This document shows, one piece after another, positions 1-8,677 of a DNA stretch of 64,000 bases. The notes beneath the pieces are model-generated. The model saw only the letters and a list, made by a program, of their open reading frames with translations. It was not told the DNA's origin and made no database searches. Position numbers and translations under genes: made by a program. Source of the DNA: Pelagadaptatus aseana (GTDB lineage Bacteria > Pseudomonadota > Gammaproteobacteria > Pseudomonadales > Cellvibrionaceae); NCBI GenBank assembly GCA_040365065.1, contig BAABNI010000009.1, positions 1-64,000 of the forward strand, given 5' to 3'. The stretch's first letter is position 1. The number at the start of each line of letters is the position of its first letter.

Positions 1-1
1 A

Positions 2-124
2 AGTAATACTGAATCAGATAAACTCAATGAGTTTGAGCCAGTTAGTCCCGAAAATAAAAATAACAACGAGCCCACTATAAATATAGGCTTAAGGAATTTT
101 CTTGGGCGACTTAGCTGTGAATAA
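2..124 (+). CDS. C-terminal end of an unidentified protein (partial, enters from left edge)
   Basis: Frame 2 is open from the window edge for 40 codons and closes at TAA (122-124). The peptide is hydrophilic and rich in Asn, Glu and Asp, and ends in a short basic/hydrophobic stretch (NFLGRLSCE). No domain can be recognised from so little. It lies in the AT-rich accessory segment and is followed by a gap before a convergent gene. Chance openness over 40 codons of AT-rich DNA is not excluded, so it is a probable but unproven gene tail. Confidence 0.4.
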   Translation, partial: SNTESDKLNEFEPVSPENKNNNEPTINIGLRNFLGRLSCE

Positions 125-302
125 TACTTTTTCATTGTTCCATCAATTTATACAAAGAAAGTCCTTCTTTTATAACTTATGGGATGATGATTTGTGCCAG
201 TAACGGCCACTCAAAGTTTGCACTAAATCAATTTAAAGAACCAAAAAACAATATAACAACTATCGTAAGCATCCCGTTGATAGTGGCGGAAAGCCGTCAG
301 TT
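125..302. other. AT-rich intergenic gap
   Basis: No gene, repeat or convincing promoter is visible here. A 68-codon plus-strand reading frame (184-390) begins in it but runs antisense into the following minus-strand gene and has no recognisable features. Confidence 0.4.
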
Positions 303-734
303 TTACCGCATCGATAGCTTCTGCAGCCGATATTCATATAAAACATGGAAACAAGGAATTAAAAACAGCCCACCTAGCGGGAAGATTTGAACAAAATAGT
401 TATTTATTTCCCACCCTAGCAGGTTACAAATAAGAACAGTTGCCAATGAAGCAATTGTTAGTGACGCTCCTAATCCTGCTGAACACCACCATATCTTTGA
501 AATTCTTCTGCCATTTGCAGGGCCATTAAGCATTACCCAAAAGAAAATACGCCATCCTGAGACGATTGAGCTAAGAATGACTATGCCGAATATAAAGATC
601 GCTACATCTTCAATCGTTTTGTAATCTTTGAGTAGATATATCAGAGATCCAAAGCCGATCATCCCGCCAAGAAAAGATACATAGGCAATAAATATAGACT
701 CGAAAAACAGTAAAACTTTACTTATTACTCTCAT
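303..734 (-). CDS. Small multi-pass membrane protein, unknown
   Basis: Encodes 143 residues with about four hydrophobic segments (roughly residues 5-35, 43-70, 82-105, 113-131), separated by short polar loops with basic clusters such as NGRRISK. The C-terminus is short and basic. I do not recognise a family. It is the last of three similarly sized minus-strand membrane protein genes in an AT-rich accessory stretch, but gaps of 66-81 bases separate them, so co-transcription is only possible. The start is an ATG at 734. The coding character is supported by the continuous membrane pattern rather than by a known motif. Confidence 0.55.
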   Translation of the reverse strand: MRVISKVLLFFESIFIAYVSFLGGMIGFGSLIYLLKDYKTIEDVAIFIFGIVILSSIVSGWRIFFWVMLNGPANGRRISKIWWCSAGLGASLTIASLATVLICNLLGWEINNYFVQIFPLGGLFLIPCFHVLYEYRLQKLSMR

Positions 735-800
735 GGGAAGCTAACCATAGCTACTACCGCCAGTCACGGATATTCACTAGCTGTTATCTTTAGCTTTATA

Positions 801-1025
801 TTATTCGCCAGAATATCCGCCACCAGGAAAGTTATCATAGTGTCTTTTCTTCAGTCCTTTGGCTTCTTTTTTACTACCTATACTCGCAATATAAGCAGCG
901 ACAATGCAAATCATCAGGCCGATAAAGGGTAGATTACTGAGACTGGCATCACCGACCAATAGGCCAACTACAATGAATAATACCCCAATACAAAAGACGA
1001 TCCCGCTTATTACGTGTTTAGTCAT
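801..1025 (-). CDS. Two-TM small membrane protein, unknown
   Basis: Encodes 74 residues: two hydrophobic helices (about residues 5-24 and 32-49) joined by a short loop, then a basic, Gly-rich hydrophilic tail (KKEAKGLKKRHYDNFPGGG). No family is recognised. It sits between two other unrecognised membrane proteins on the same strand. No strong ribosome-binding site is seen before the ATG at 1025, so the start is tentative. Confidence 0.5.
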   Translation of the reverse strand: MTKHVISGIVFCIGVLFIVVGLLVGDASLSNLPFIGLMICIVAAYIASIGSKKEAKGLKKRHYDNFPGGGYSGE

Positions 1026-1106
1026 AATATTTCATGCCTAAAAATAGTAGCCAGTGCCTCCTTCTGTATCAGGGGGTCTGGGCAAAGTCGTGCCAAAATT
1101 AGCCGT

Positions 1107-1439
1107 TTAATCTATACCATGATCCGACGAAGTTGAATCTAGGTCTCCCGGCATATCAGCTTCTTCCTTTGCTCCTTCGATTTCATTAAAGAAATGGGCT
1201 AGAAACAAATAACTTAGAAACCTACTGCCACTATACTTAATTACAGGCTTATTGCTTGCCAGCACGCTCATTATCAATGCTGGCCCAATTATGGGGACGA
1301 TCCAAGCTAGGAAAATTATGATCTTTTTCTGTGGAGCATCAAAAAAATCCGACTTAACTGTGTGGTACGTCACAAGTGAAGACATGTAGATAATCAGCAA
1401 TAGCAGGCTTATTGCCAAGATATATGCAAAATTTTCCAT
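1107..1439 (-). CDS. Small membrane protein with a PLDc_N-like hydrophobic core
   Basis: Encodes 110 residues with an N-terminal helix (about 5-25), a second helix (about 38-60) and an acidic hydrophilic C-terminus (EEADMPGDLDS). The second helix carries the pattern I-x-P-I-I-G-P-A, which resembles the Trp/Pro-Ile-Ile-Gly-Pro core of short phospholipase-D N-terminal-like membrane proteins. That is a weak resemblance, not an assignment. A purine-rich AGGGA lies about 10 bases before the ATG at 1439. It is the first of the three accessory membrane genes in this orientation. Confidence 0.5.
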   Translation of the reverse strand: MENFAYILAISLLLLIIYMSSLVTYHTVKSDFFDAPQKKIIIFLAWIVPIIGPALIMSVLASNKPVIKYSGSRFLSYLFLAHFFNEIEGAKEEADMPGDLDSTSSDHGID

Positions 1440-1492
1440 TTTTCACATCCCTGCTCAATAGTGCCAATTACAGACGAATAAAGTACGAGCAC

Positions 1493-1732
1493 TTAATGGT
1501 GATGCGATACTTGATGCTCAAGTCGCTCAGCCAACCAAACTTTGATTATGGACTGCCGTGTAACTCCCAATCTGGAAGCCTCCCTATCCAGGGATTCAAT
1601 CATCCAGATAGGAAAATCCACATTTACCCTTTTCTGTTGCTGATTCACCCGCTTAGCGGTAGAAAGATCTAATTCTGAAAGAATGTCTTCTTCGTTAGCA
1701 TCAAACTTCTCATCGAATTCTTTAGCTTTCAT
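1493..1732 (-). CDS. brnA: BrnA-family antitoxin
   Basis: Encodes 79 residues: an acidic, variable N-terminus (KEFDEKFDANEEDIL) expected to wrap the toxin, and a C-terminal ribbon-helix-helix (VNVDFPIWMIESLDREA then GVTRQSIIKVWLAERL) of the kind BrnA uses to bind its own promoter. In the known family, BrnA neutralises the RNase toxin BrnT and represses the operon as a complex. The gene starts inside the end of the upstream toxin gene (11-base overlap), the usual toxin-first order of brnTA. The adjacency and the ribbon-helix-helix core make the assignment fairly secure; activity is untested. Confidence 0.85.
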   Translation of the reverse strand: MKAKEFDEKFDANEEDILSELDLSTAKRVNQQQKRVNVDFPIWMIESLDREASRLGVTRQSIIKVWLAERLEHQVSHHH

Positions 1733-1985
1733 ATAGGGCTACCTCAGCTTTTCTAGATCGCCTTACAGAGATAATGCGAACTTTGGGTGTACGATATGTA
1801 ATGACCGCAGACCAATACTTCCCTGCAATCTTCCCGATAACAAGAGATCTTGGTTCATCAGTTGTTTTTGCAGAGATTTCTATTAAATCGGGATCTTGCC
1901 AAAGCTCTTGAGCGGAATCGAAATCTATACCGTGCTTCTCAAGGTTTATTTGGCTCTTATTGGGATCATATTCAAATATATCCAT
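1722..1985 (-). CDS. brnT: BrnT-family ribonuclease toxin
   Basis: Encodes 87 residues with the BrnT layout: an N-terminal FEYDPNKSQINLEKHGIDF element, a central DEPRSLVIGKIAGKYW strand region and a C-terminal VRIISVRRSRKAE strand/helix containing the conserved basic pair. Characterised BrnT toxins are RelE-fold RNases that block translation under stress. Length is typical. It precedes and overlaps brnA. Two direct repeats of TATACCTTTT lie just upstream and are a likely operator. The pair sits at the boundary between AT-rich accessory DNA and core genes, a common place for mobile toxin-antitoxin loci. Confidence 0.87.
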   Translation of the reverse strand: MDIFEYDPNKSQINLEKHGIDFDSAQELWQDPDLIEISAKTTDEPRSLVIGKIAGKYWSAVITYRTPKVRIISVRRSRKAEVALYES

Positions 1986-1995
1986 AAGCCAAAAA

Positions 1996-2016
1996 TATAC
2001 CTTTTTTATACCTTTT
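1996..2016 (-). promoter_or_regulatory. Candidate brnTA operator (two direct repeats)
   Basis: TATACCTTTT occurs at 1996-2005 and again at 2007-2016, 11 bases apart and about one helical turn, 11-31 bases before the brnT start. A TTGTAA hexamer (2020-2015, minus strand) could be a -35 element. Ribbon-helix-helix antitoxins normally bind tandem or inverted short sites, so this is a plausible BrnA binding region. Confidence 0.5.
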
Positions 2017-2079
2017 ACAACCTATAAGCACAGAGGCGGCACTCACTCCAAATGACCGTTATGGGTTAAATTGAGCCAG

Positions 2080-2139
2080 GTCATCCTGAACGCAGTGAAG
2101 GATCTTGAGATTCTTCCTCCCTATGGTCGTCAGAATGAC
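2080..2139. repeat. Dispersed terminal-inverted repeat, copy 1
   Basis: A 60-base element bounded by GTCATCCTGA and TCAGAATGAC, which are imperfect inverted repeats of each other. The interior contains the run AACGCAGTGAAGGATCTTG. It resembles the short palindromic 'GTCATTCTGAGCGAAGCGAAGGATCT' elements scattered through many bacterial genomes. A second copy follows within 40 bases and a third half-copy lies at 52993. Confidence 0.7.
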
Positions 2140-2177
2140 AAACCCGATTGATGGCTAAATAGGGTTACCTTAAGACT

Positions 2178-2288
2178 TCTCATCCTAAGCGAAGCGAAGG
2201 ATCTCTAGGATTCCTCCTCCCTATAATCGTTCTCACCAAGGATGTCGTGTATACAGGTTTTGCAGGAGCAAAAACCTGTCAAAATGAC
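2178..2288. repeat. Dispersed repeat, copy 2, interrupted by a hairpin insert
   Basis: Starts TCTCATCCTA and ends TCAAAATGAC, and matches copy 1 through the CTATAATCGT region. It then carries about 48 extra bases before the right end. The insert contains a hairpin: ACAGGTTTT (2253-2261) pairs with AAAACCTGT (2271-2279), with an inner GC pair and an AGGA loop. No T-run follows it on either strand, so it does not look like an intrinsic terminator for the neighbouring nitrilase gene. Confidence 0.6.
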
Positions 2289-2299
2289 AAACCTACAGG

Positions 2300-3130
2300 C
2301 TAGAGCCGGCGATGCTGCAAAGCGGGCATAGTACGACGCCTGCGCTGCAAATCAGTTAAAGACAAATCGGCGACAACAACTCCCTCACCCTGCTCCTGTA
2401 AAGCCAGCACATCGCCCCATGGTGAAATAATGCAACTGTGGCCCCAGGTCTTGCGGGATGTCGAATGCTGTCCGCCCTGATTGGCCGCAATAATAAAACA
2501 TTGATTCTCAATGGCTCTGGCGCGCAACAAAACTTCCCAGTGGGCTTCGCCGGTGGTGTAGGTAAAAGCGGCCGGCACCGTGATCAAGTTGGCCCCCTGC
2601 GACACCAGAGCCCGATACAGTTCCGGGAAACGCAGGTCGTAGCAAATACTCAATCCGAGGGTCCAGTCAGAATCAACTGCCACTGTCTGCACGCTGTGCC
2701 CGGCACAGAAATCGTCAGACTCACGATAACGGCCCTGAGCATCGTCAACGTCCACATCAAACAAATGCATTTTATTGTAACGCGCCAACATCTGCCCATT
2801 GGGACCATAGACAAAACTGGCGGTAAACACTTTACCCTCTGGTGGCTTGACCCCGGCTTCATCCGCTGCGCAGGTTGGCAATGAACCTGCAACCAGTACT
2901 GCGCCATGGGCCCTTGCCTGTGCAGCAACAAAAGAGCGGATCGGACCGGCGTCGGCGAGCTCCTCCCGGCCGATGGCCAGCGTGTCGCGCCCGCCCATGT
3001 AAGCAAAATTCTCCGGCAGTAAAATCAGTTCAGCGCCCGCGGCGGCCGCCTCACTGATCAGCTGCGCTGCCGACTGCAAATTGGCCTGCAGATCGGTACC
3101 GGAGACCATTTGTATGGCCGCCACCTTCAC
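2300..3130 (-). CDS. Carbon-nitrogen hydrolase, Nit family (probable deaminated-glutathione amidase)
   Basis: Encodes 276 residues of the nitrilase superfamily with the complete Glu-Lys-Cys triad: E40 in LLPEN, K120 in YNKMHLFD and C163 in SICYDLRFPELYR. The last motif and DVDVDD-type spacing place it with the bacterial/eukaryotic Nit1 group, whose characterised members hydrolyse deaminated glutathione, a repair reaction. It is cytosolic with no signal peptide. Its ATG overlaps the yhdP stop by four bases (ATGA), so it is the last gene of the mreB-to-yhdP operon. In many relatives tldD follows; here the operon ends and accessory DNA begins. Family membership is clear; substrate is inferred. 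Confidence 0.88.
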   Translation of the reverse strand: MKVAAIQMVSGTDLQANLQSAAQLISEAAAAGAELILLPENFAYMGGRDTLAIGREELADAGPIRSFVAAQARAHGAVLVAGSLPTCAADEAGVKPPEGKVFTASFVYGPNGQMLARYNKMHLFDVDVDDAQGRYRESDDFCAGHSVQTVAVDSDWTLGLSICYDLRFPELYRALVSQGANLITVPAAFTYTTGEAHWEVLLRARAIENQCFIIAANQGGQHSTSRKTWGHSCIISPWGDVLALQEQGEGVVVADLSLTDLQRRRRTMPALQHRRL

Positions 3131-6100
3131 GGCTGTGTCTCTGCACTGGCGTCCGGATTAGCAACCACCGGAGGAGCGGATTTTTGGCGTACTTTCTTAC
3201 CGGCTTTTTTTGCGGCATTGCTGTCGAACAGACGATCAAACTCCACCTCGGGCGATGCCCAAGGGCCTTCTATCTTGTAACTGATACTGGTGAGTTTTTT
3301 GATTTGCTTATCCAGCAGTTTGCTGACCAGATAAACGCTGGCCGCTACCGGTAAACCGGCAAAGAACGCCGCCGCCGTGGTGGCATTGCCACCAACCGGC
3401 AAGGTCGCTACCAGCGAAGCGTCCAGTGTTTCCTTGCGCAGATTAATCTCGCCACCCATTTGCAGTTCCGATGACGGTGTTTCCACCACCAACGGCCGCT
3501 CAAGCAGCAACATGCCCTGATCAAAAATCGCTTCACCTTCAATTTTGTCGAAGGCCAACCCGCTTTTATAGACATCGGAAAAATCCAGCTGCAAACGCCT
3601 CACCCAGCTGTCGAAATTGAACAGGCCTATCAGTCGCAACAACGCGCTTTCGGCGTTTTCACTGTTGCGAATAAAGCGACCCTTGTTCACATCGATATTG
3701 ACCTTGCCGTACAGGTCCACCAAATTCATGGCCACCGGACTGCCCTGCCAGGAAAGATCCGCTCGCATTCGGGCCCGTTTGCTTTCCAGCAGTTTCGGCT
3801 GCCGCCACTGCTGCATCACATGGCCAAGCTCGACGGCCTCAATCACGCCGTTGAAACGGGACCGGTGACCATTGCCATCGGCCAGCCAAAGCAATGAAGC
3901 GCCACTGTCTTTGACCGGGCCAAACAGTCGGGCACCGCGAACTTCACCGCGGATATCCTGTAACTCTACGCCGTTGTCCACAGGTCGCACTTTGAACTGC
4001 CATTGGCCCAATTCGCCTCCAGCCAGAGTGACCTCACGAACTGAAACATCCATCGCCTGAATCTGCTTCAAATCGAGATCTTTCAGCAGGTCTTCTTGCC
4101 GTACCTGAGCCTGGCTGCTGGCGCTGTTGCCATCAGTGGCGCCGGGCTGAGGGACTGTATCATCGGCAAAATCCGGGATATGCAAATAGTCCAGATCCAC
4201 CCGAATGGGCGCTTGTCCATGCAGGCCAAGATCACCTTTAAACCAGGGATTTTCCAACTTGAACAGCCAACCATCGGACACCTGACCGCCGGCTACAACC
4301 AAATCATCCAGTGTCACCTTGCCCCATACAAACTCCTCGACCTGGGCATCAAACTGCAACAGGGTAGCAGCGCCTGAAGTCGTATTGGAGCCATCGGCAA
4401 AATCATCGCTGTACCCCTGATAGCGATCGATAAATTCAAACAATTCCTTTTCATCCAGACGCGCCAGCTCACCGGTGACAAACAAGCCATCGCGGCCATC
4501 GCCTTCCGGTTTGCCCAGCAGAGCCACCTCGCCCTGTAACGGCTGGCCTTTACGGGCCAGTAAATCAGTCTGGATCTGCTCGCGATAATTCAAACGGTAG
4601 CGGCTGGCAGCTTTTCCGATGTCCATCCGAAAGGAGAGTGGAGCCGCCTCCTTGTCGGATTTGGCAAATGGTTCAGGTAGATTCACCGCAACCCCGCGCA
4701 GATCTGTACCCAATTCCAGCCGCACCCCGGGACCTTGTTTGTCTTTCGCGCCACCAAAGGGAATCGATACCACACCACCCACTGAGGTAACGCCTTCGGT
4801 AAATTTTATTTCTGGTCGGCGCGACCAGTTGGCAAGATCCGCCATCTCCGCTTCACCCATCAGATAGATGCGGGTTTCTTTTGCGCCGTCAGAAGCTGAC
4901 ACCTGCGTTTCAATCACGGCATCCAGTGGCCGCTGCCAGAAAAAACCCTGCAACTGTTTGGCCGCCAGCCCGGCTTTATCGGAATAGTGCAGATCACCGG
5001 ACAGTGATTCGACGGTCAAGCCGGTATCCTGCATGGCCAGATCGACATCGCGCAAGGTCACGGCAATATCCTGAGTCATTCCCGGCTGCCCGGCTGTCAG
5101 AGGAATACCCAACTGCAACTGCGCCTTCATATCACCTTGCATCTGCCATTGGGAAAACCCATCACCCAGAGCCTTTTGCAACGGTGTCTCGGTCAACACC
5201 GTCAGCAAGTCCTGAGCCGGCCCTCGCAAATTACCGGTAATGTTCAACAGGGAACCAACGCCCGAAGGATTGGGCATCATCGACACTTCGGCAGCCGTTA
5301 ACTGGCTGCCCATCAAACCCGCCTTGGCAACAGCCCCGTAGAGATTGCGATCATCCACCACCAATTCGGTATCAAAGTTTTTCAGATGTGGCCAGCCGGG
5401 TGAATAGTCCAACTGGCCATTCTCTACCGACAACCCCAACTGCATGGTTCTGTTGAGATCGCCTTTAGCAACCGAACCGCGATAGAAAAATCCTGCTTGA
5501 GATACATCTCCCCCCTGAATCGCAGAGTCCAGCCAATCGCGTAACGATTGCGGGGAGGTATAGGGCACCAGATAGCGTTGATTGACAGCCTTCGAATCCT
5601 GCAACCCGATTTGCAAGGTCAAATCACTGAGTCGACTCTTGGCAACAAACGGCGTATCCATCAGGAAATAGCCACGCACCTTGCCAATATCGCCATCCAT
5701 CTTTAACAAACCACTGTTGATGAAAACCTCATTGGCGTCGCGATCGTACTGCCAGGCAACCTCGCCCTGGGCCGAGTAAAATTCAAAGGGCTCGGTGTAC
5801 ACTTTGGGGTAGTGCATCAGGAAGTAATCGTCACTGTCGATCTGCACCGATCCGGAATTTTTATCCAGCTGCAGGAAGCCTTTGAGACCCGACACCTGCG
5901 GCGAGCCCTTCCAGGCATTGGCCCCCACATCCTGCAAATTGGCCTGCAGGGAAAATTCGGCTGGCTGATCACGGGGAATCTGCACCAGCAGATCGCGGGC
6001 ATAGCCATGCAATTGCAGAGTCTCGAATACCGTTTCAAGCCGCTCAGGCAAGAGCCCCGAACTCTGCGCAAGCTGCGCCCAGAAGCCTAAATCCAACTCG

Positions 6101-7137
6101 GGGGCATAGACGGTAACCTGATCGCCGCTGCGCTGCTCTATGGCCAAATCAATTCCGGAGCCCGTGTGAAAATCATTTTCAAACTGCAGAGACTGCAGCT
6201 GCAAACGCCAATCATCAGCCCCTTGCAGAGAACCCCAGATATTGGTATCGAGCCAACTGGGCAAGGCGGCGAACTTACCGCCACCGGGACGCATGGCCTG
6301 TAAAGTACCTTTCAGGATCAATGGCTCCCCGGGTACAAAATCAAGCCAGAGATCGGCATTGAGGCGGGTATTGACCACGCCTTCCGAAACAGCAATCTGA
6401 CGCGAGGCTATCGCCACAGAGTCGCGCAACTGGTAATTGTTAATTTGCAGATAGGCACTGCCGGAAAACTCCCGCCAGCTTCCCGGATCCCCTTCACCCT
6501 CGAGCAGCAAATTCAGTGCATTTTTTTGTTCCGGCAAATCCATTGCCGCATTCAAGCGATGGAAACCTGCGTGATTCTGCAAGCTGATCTCATTGAAATT
6601 AAAAGCGTGCTGCCGACCACCCAGAAAGTGATAACGGATCACCACGTCATTGAGCAACACATCGCGCGCAGTAAAAATCGCATCCAGGGGTGTAACCGAT
6701 GCGCTGCTGGTGGCATCGGTGGCAGCGTCTCGCGGCACGGTCAGATACCAGCGTTCCTGATCGTCCTGAGTTAACTGCATGGAGACACCATCGAGGTGCA
6801 ACTTCCAGATTTTTGGTGACAGATTGTAGAGGCTGCCAAGAAAGTCCAGCGTCGCTACCGCGCCCCTGACACTGAGCACCGTGTTGTTGTCCGGTCCTTG
6901 CAACTTCAACTGGGTAAAACGCAACTCCGGCAACAGACCGCTCCAGTTGAGCGTCAGTGTTTCACTGGTAATATGGCCGCCGATGCGCTCGGAGAAATAA
7001 GCTTCAATGCTCGCCTTGTTTTCACTGACCATAGGCGCCACCTGACGCCCAAGCTGAACCACCACGGCCATCACCAGAACAGCGATAGCCAGCAGCATCC
7101 AGAATTTTCTTAAAGTCCAGTGAAAATAATTTTTCAT
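3127..7137 (-). CDS. yhdP: YhdP-family AsmA-like envelope lipid transport protein
   Basis: Encodes 1336 residues. One transmembrane helix near the N-terminus (about 12-30) is followed by a very long periplasmic beta-rich region, and the C-terminal AsmA-like part contains repeated LxGxxxL strands (for example ELQMGGEINLR). The tail is basic and Ala/Pro-rich. Length and architecture match YhdP, one of the AsmA-like proteins that bridge the periplasm and move phospholipids to the outer membrane. It follows rng by 48 bases and overlaps the nitrilase gene, the usual gammaproteobacterial order. Nothing suggests truncation. Confidence 0.92.
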   Translation of the reverse strand: MKNYFHWTLRKFWMLLAIAVLVMAVVVQLGRQVAPMVSENKASIEAYFSERIGGHITSETLTLNWSGLLPELRFTQLKLQGPDNNTVLSVRGAVATLDFLGSLYNLSPKIWKLHLDGVSMQLTQDDQERWYLTVPRDAATDATSSASVTPLDAIFTARDVLLNDVVIRYHFLGGRQHAFNFNEISLQNHAGFHRLNAAMDLPEQKNALNLLLEGEGDPGSWREFSGSAYLQINNYQLRDSVAIASRQIAVSEGVVNTRLNADLWLDFVPGEPLILKGTLQAMRPGGGKFAALPSWLDTNIWGSLQGADDWRLQLQSLQFENDFHTGSGIDLAIEQRSGDQVTVYAPELDLGFWAQLAQSSGLLPERLETVFETLQLHGYARDLLVQIPRDQPAEFSLQANLQDVGANAWKGSPQVSGLKGFLQLDKNSGSVQIDSDDYFLMHYPKVYTEPFEFYSAQGEVAWQYDRDANEVFINSGLLKMDGDIGKVRGYFLMDTPFVAKSRLSDLTLQIGLQDSKAVNQRYLVPYTSPQSLRDWLDSAIQGGDVSQAGFFYRGSVAKGDLNRTMQLGLSVENGQLDYSPGWPHLKNFDTELVVDDRNLYGAVAKAGLMGSQLTAAEVSMMPNPSGVGSLLNITGNLRGPAQDLLTVLTETPLQKALGDGFSQWQMQGDMKAQLQLGIPLTAGQPGMTQDIAVTLRDVDLAMQDTGLTVESLSGDLHYSDKAGLAAKQLQGFFWQRPLDAVIETQVSASDGAKETRIYLMGEAEMADLANWSRRPEIKFTEGVTSVGGVVSIPFGGAKDKQGPGVRLELGTDLRGVAVNLPEPFAKSDKEAAPLSFRMDIGKAASRYRLNYREQIQTDLLARKGQPLQGEVALLGKPEGDGRDGLFVTGELARLDEKELFEFIDRYQGYSDDFADGSNTTSGAATLLQFDAQVEEFVWGKVTLDDLVVAGGQVSDGWLFKLENPWFKGDLGLHGQAPIRVDLDYLHIPDFADDTVPQPGATDGNSASSQAQVRQEDLLKDLDLKQIQAMDVSVREVTLAGGELGQWQFKVRPVDNGVELQDIRGEVRGARLFGPVKDSGASLLWLADGNGHRSRFNGVIEAVELGHVMQQWRQPKLLESKRARMRADLSWQGSPVAMNLVDLYGKVNIDVNKGRFIRNSENAESALLRLIGLFNFDSWVRRLQLDFSDVYKSGLAFDKIEGEAIFDQGMLLLERPLVVETPSSELQMGGEINLRKETLDASLVATLPVGGNATTAAAFFAGLPVAASVYLVSKLLDKQIKKLTSISYKIEGPWASPEVEFDRLFDSNAAKKAGKKVRQKSAPPVVANPDASAETQP

Positions 7138-7185
7138 ACTTCAACTACGCCATGCACAAAGCGCCGGTACCGGGACTGCCCGGCA

Positions 7186-8667
7186 CTACACCAGAACAAT
7201 ATCGTACTGCTCCTGGCTATAGATGCTTTCTACCTGAAACTGGATGGTACAGCCGATAAACTCTTCCAGATCGGCAACATTGGCAGACTCCTCGTCCAGC
7301 AATCGCTCAATCACGGTTTGCGACGCCAACACCAGATACTTCTTGTTGTCATAAGCCCGGGCTTCTCGCAGAATCTCACGGAAAATCTGGTAGCAAACGG
7401 TCTCCGCCGATTTCAGGGTGCCGCGCCCCTGACACACCGAGCAGGGTTCGCACATGATCTGCCCCAGCGATTCACGAGTGCGCTTACGGGTCATTTCCAC
7501 CAACCCCAACTCGGACACGCCGGTAATCGACGTCTTGGCGTGGTCGCGTTCCATCATCTTTTCAAGGGTGCGCAGCACCTGACGCTGATGCTCCTCGTCT
7601 TTCATATCGATAAAATCAATAATGATGATACCGCCCAGATTGCGCAGGCGCAGTTGACGGGCAATGGCGGTAGCCGCTTCCAGATTGGTCTTAAAAATAG
7701 TCTCTTCCAGATTCCGGTGCCCCACAAACGCACCGGTATTGACGTCCACGGTGGTCATGGCTTCGGTCTGCTCAATGATCAGGTAGCCACCGGACTTGAG
7801 TGACACTTTGATTTCCAGCGCCCGCTGAATTTCATCTTCAATACCATAGAGCTCAAAAATGGGCCGCTCACCCGGGTAATGCTCCAGACGCTGACGAATC
7901 TCAGGAGCGTATTTATCCGCAAACTCATTCATTTTGCCCAGCACTTCCCGGGAGTCCACCCGCACCTTTTCGATATGAGCCTTAACAAAGTCGCGCAGGG
8001 TGCGCTGAAACAATGGCAGATCTTCATAGATCACTGCCGGCGCCTTGGCCGTGGCAATTTTGTCTTCGAGATCGGACCACAAGCGATACAGAAACGGTAT
8101 GTCTGCGCAAATTTCGTCGGCACTGACACCGTCGGCAACGGTGCGGATAATAAAGCCTCCGGCGTGCTGCTCAGAGGCCAGCTCCTCAACCTTGGACTGC
8201 ACAATCCCCTTCAGCCTTTCACGCTCATTGTCATCTTCGATCCGGGTAGAAATACCCAGATGCTGGGTGTACGGCATATACACCAGCTGGCGACCGGAAA
8301 CCGACAAGTGGGTTGTCAGGCGCGCGCCTTTGGTACCGATCGGGTCCTTTACTACCTGCACGACCAGACTCTGCCCCTCGCGCAAGATGGAGGTAATATC
8401 CTCGATCTCACTGTCGCGCTGCTCCATACCATCTTCGTTCAGGGGAGAGATGTCAGAGGCGTGAATAAAACCGGCGCGCTCGAGCCCGATATCCACAAAC
8501 GCCGCCTGCATGCCCGGCAGAACCCGCACCACTCGCCCTTTGAAAATTTTTCCCACATAACCCTTGCGCTGGGTTCGCTCCAGATACACTTCCTGCAGCA
8601 TGCCATTTTCCACCAGCGCCACTCGTGTTTCAGTGGGTGAGGCATTAACCAGTATTTCTTCACTCAT
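7186..8667 (-). CDS. rng: Ribonuclease G
   Basis: Encodes 493 residues (E. coli RNase G 489). An S1 RNA-binding domain lies at about 36-125. The catalytic region has Mg-binding Asp residues in TTVDVNTG (D308) and IIIIDFIDM (D351), followed by a Cys-rich zinc-link (CEPCSVC). It is an endonuclease for 16S rRNA 5' maturation and mRNA decay. It lacks the long C-terminal degradosome scaffold of RNase E. I chose the ATG at 8667 (MSEEILVN), as in homologues, rather than an upstream in-frame codon inside maf. It lies 10 bases after maf. Confidence 0.95.
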   Translation of the reverse strand: MSEEILVNASPTETRVALVENGMLQEVYLERTQRKGYVGKIFKGRVVRVLPGMQAAFVDIGLERAGFIHASDISPLNEDGMEQRDSEIEDITSILREGQSLVVQVVKDPIGTKGARLTTHLSVSGRQLVYMPYTQHLGISTRIEDDNERERLKGIVQSKVEELASEQHAGGFIIRTVADGVSADEICADIPFLYRLWSDLEDKIATAKAPAVIYEDLPLFQRTLRDFVKAHIEKVRVDSREVLGKMNEFADKYAPEIRQRLEHYPGERPIFELYGIEDEIQRALEIKVSLKSGGYLIIEQTEAMTTVDVNTGAFVGHRNLEETIFKTNLEAATAIARQLRLRNLGGIIIIDFIDMKDEEHQRQVLRTLEKMMERDHAKTSITGVSELGLVEMTRKRTRESLGQIMCEPCSVCQGRGTLKSAETVCYQIFREILREARAYDNKKYLVLASQTVIERLLDEESANVADLEEFIGCTIQFQVESIYSQEQYDIVLV

Positions 8668-8677
8668 ATTGTTATTC

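Noticed and set aside
184..390. Plus-strand 68-codon frame in the accessory region
   Set aside because: It runs antisense into the minus-strand membrane protein gene, has no motif and no ribosome site; most likely chance in AT-rich DNA.
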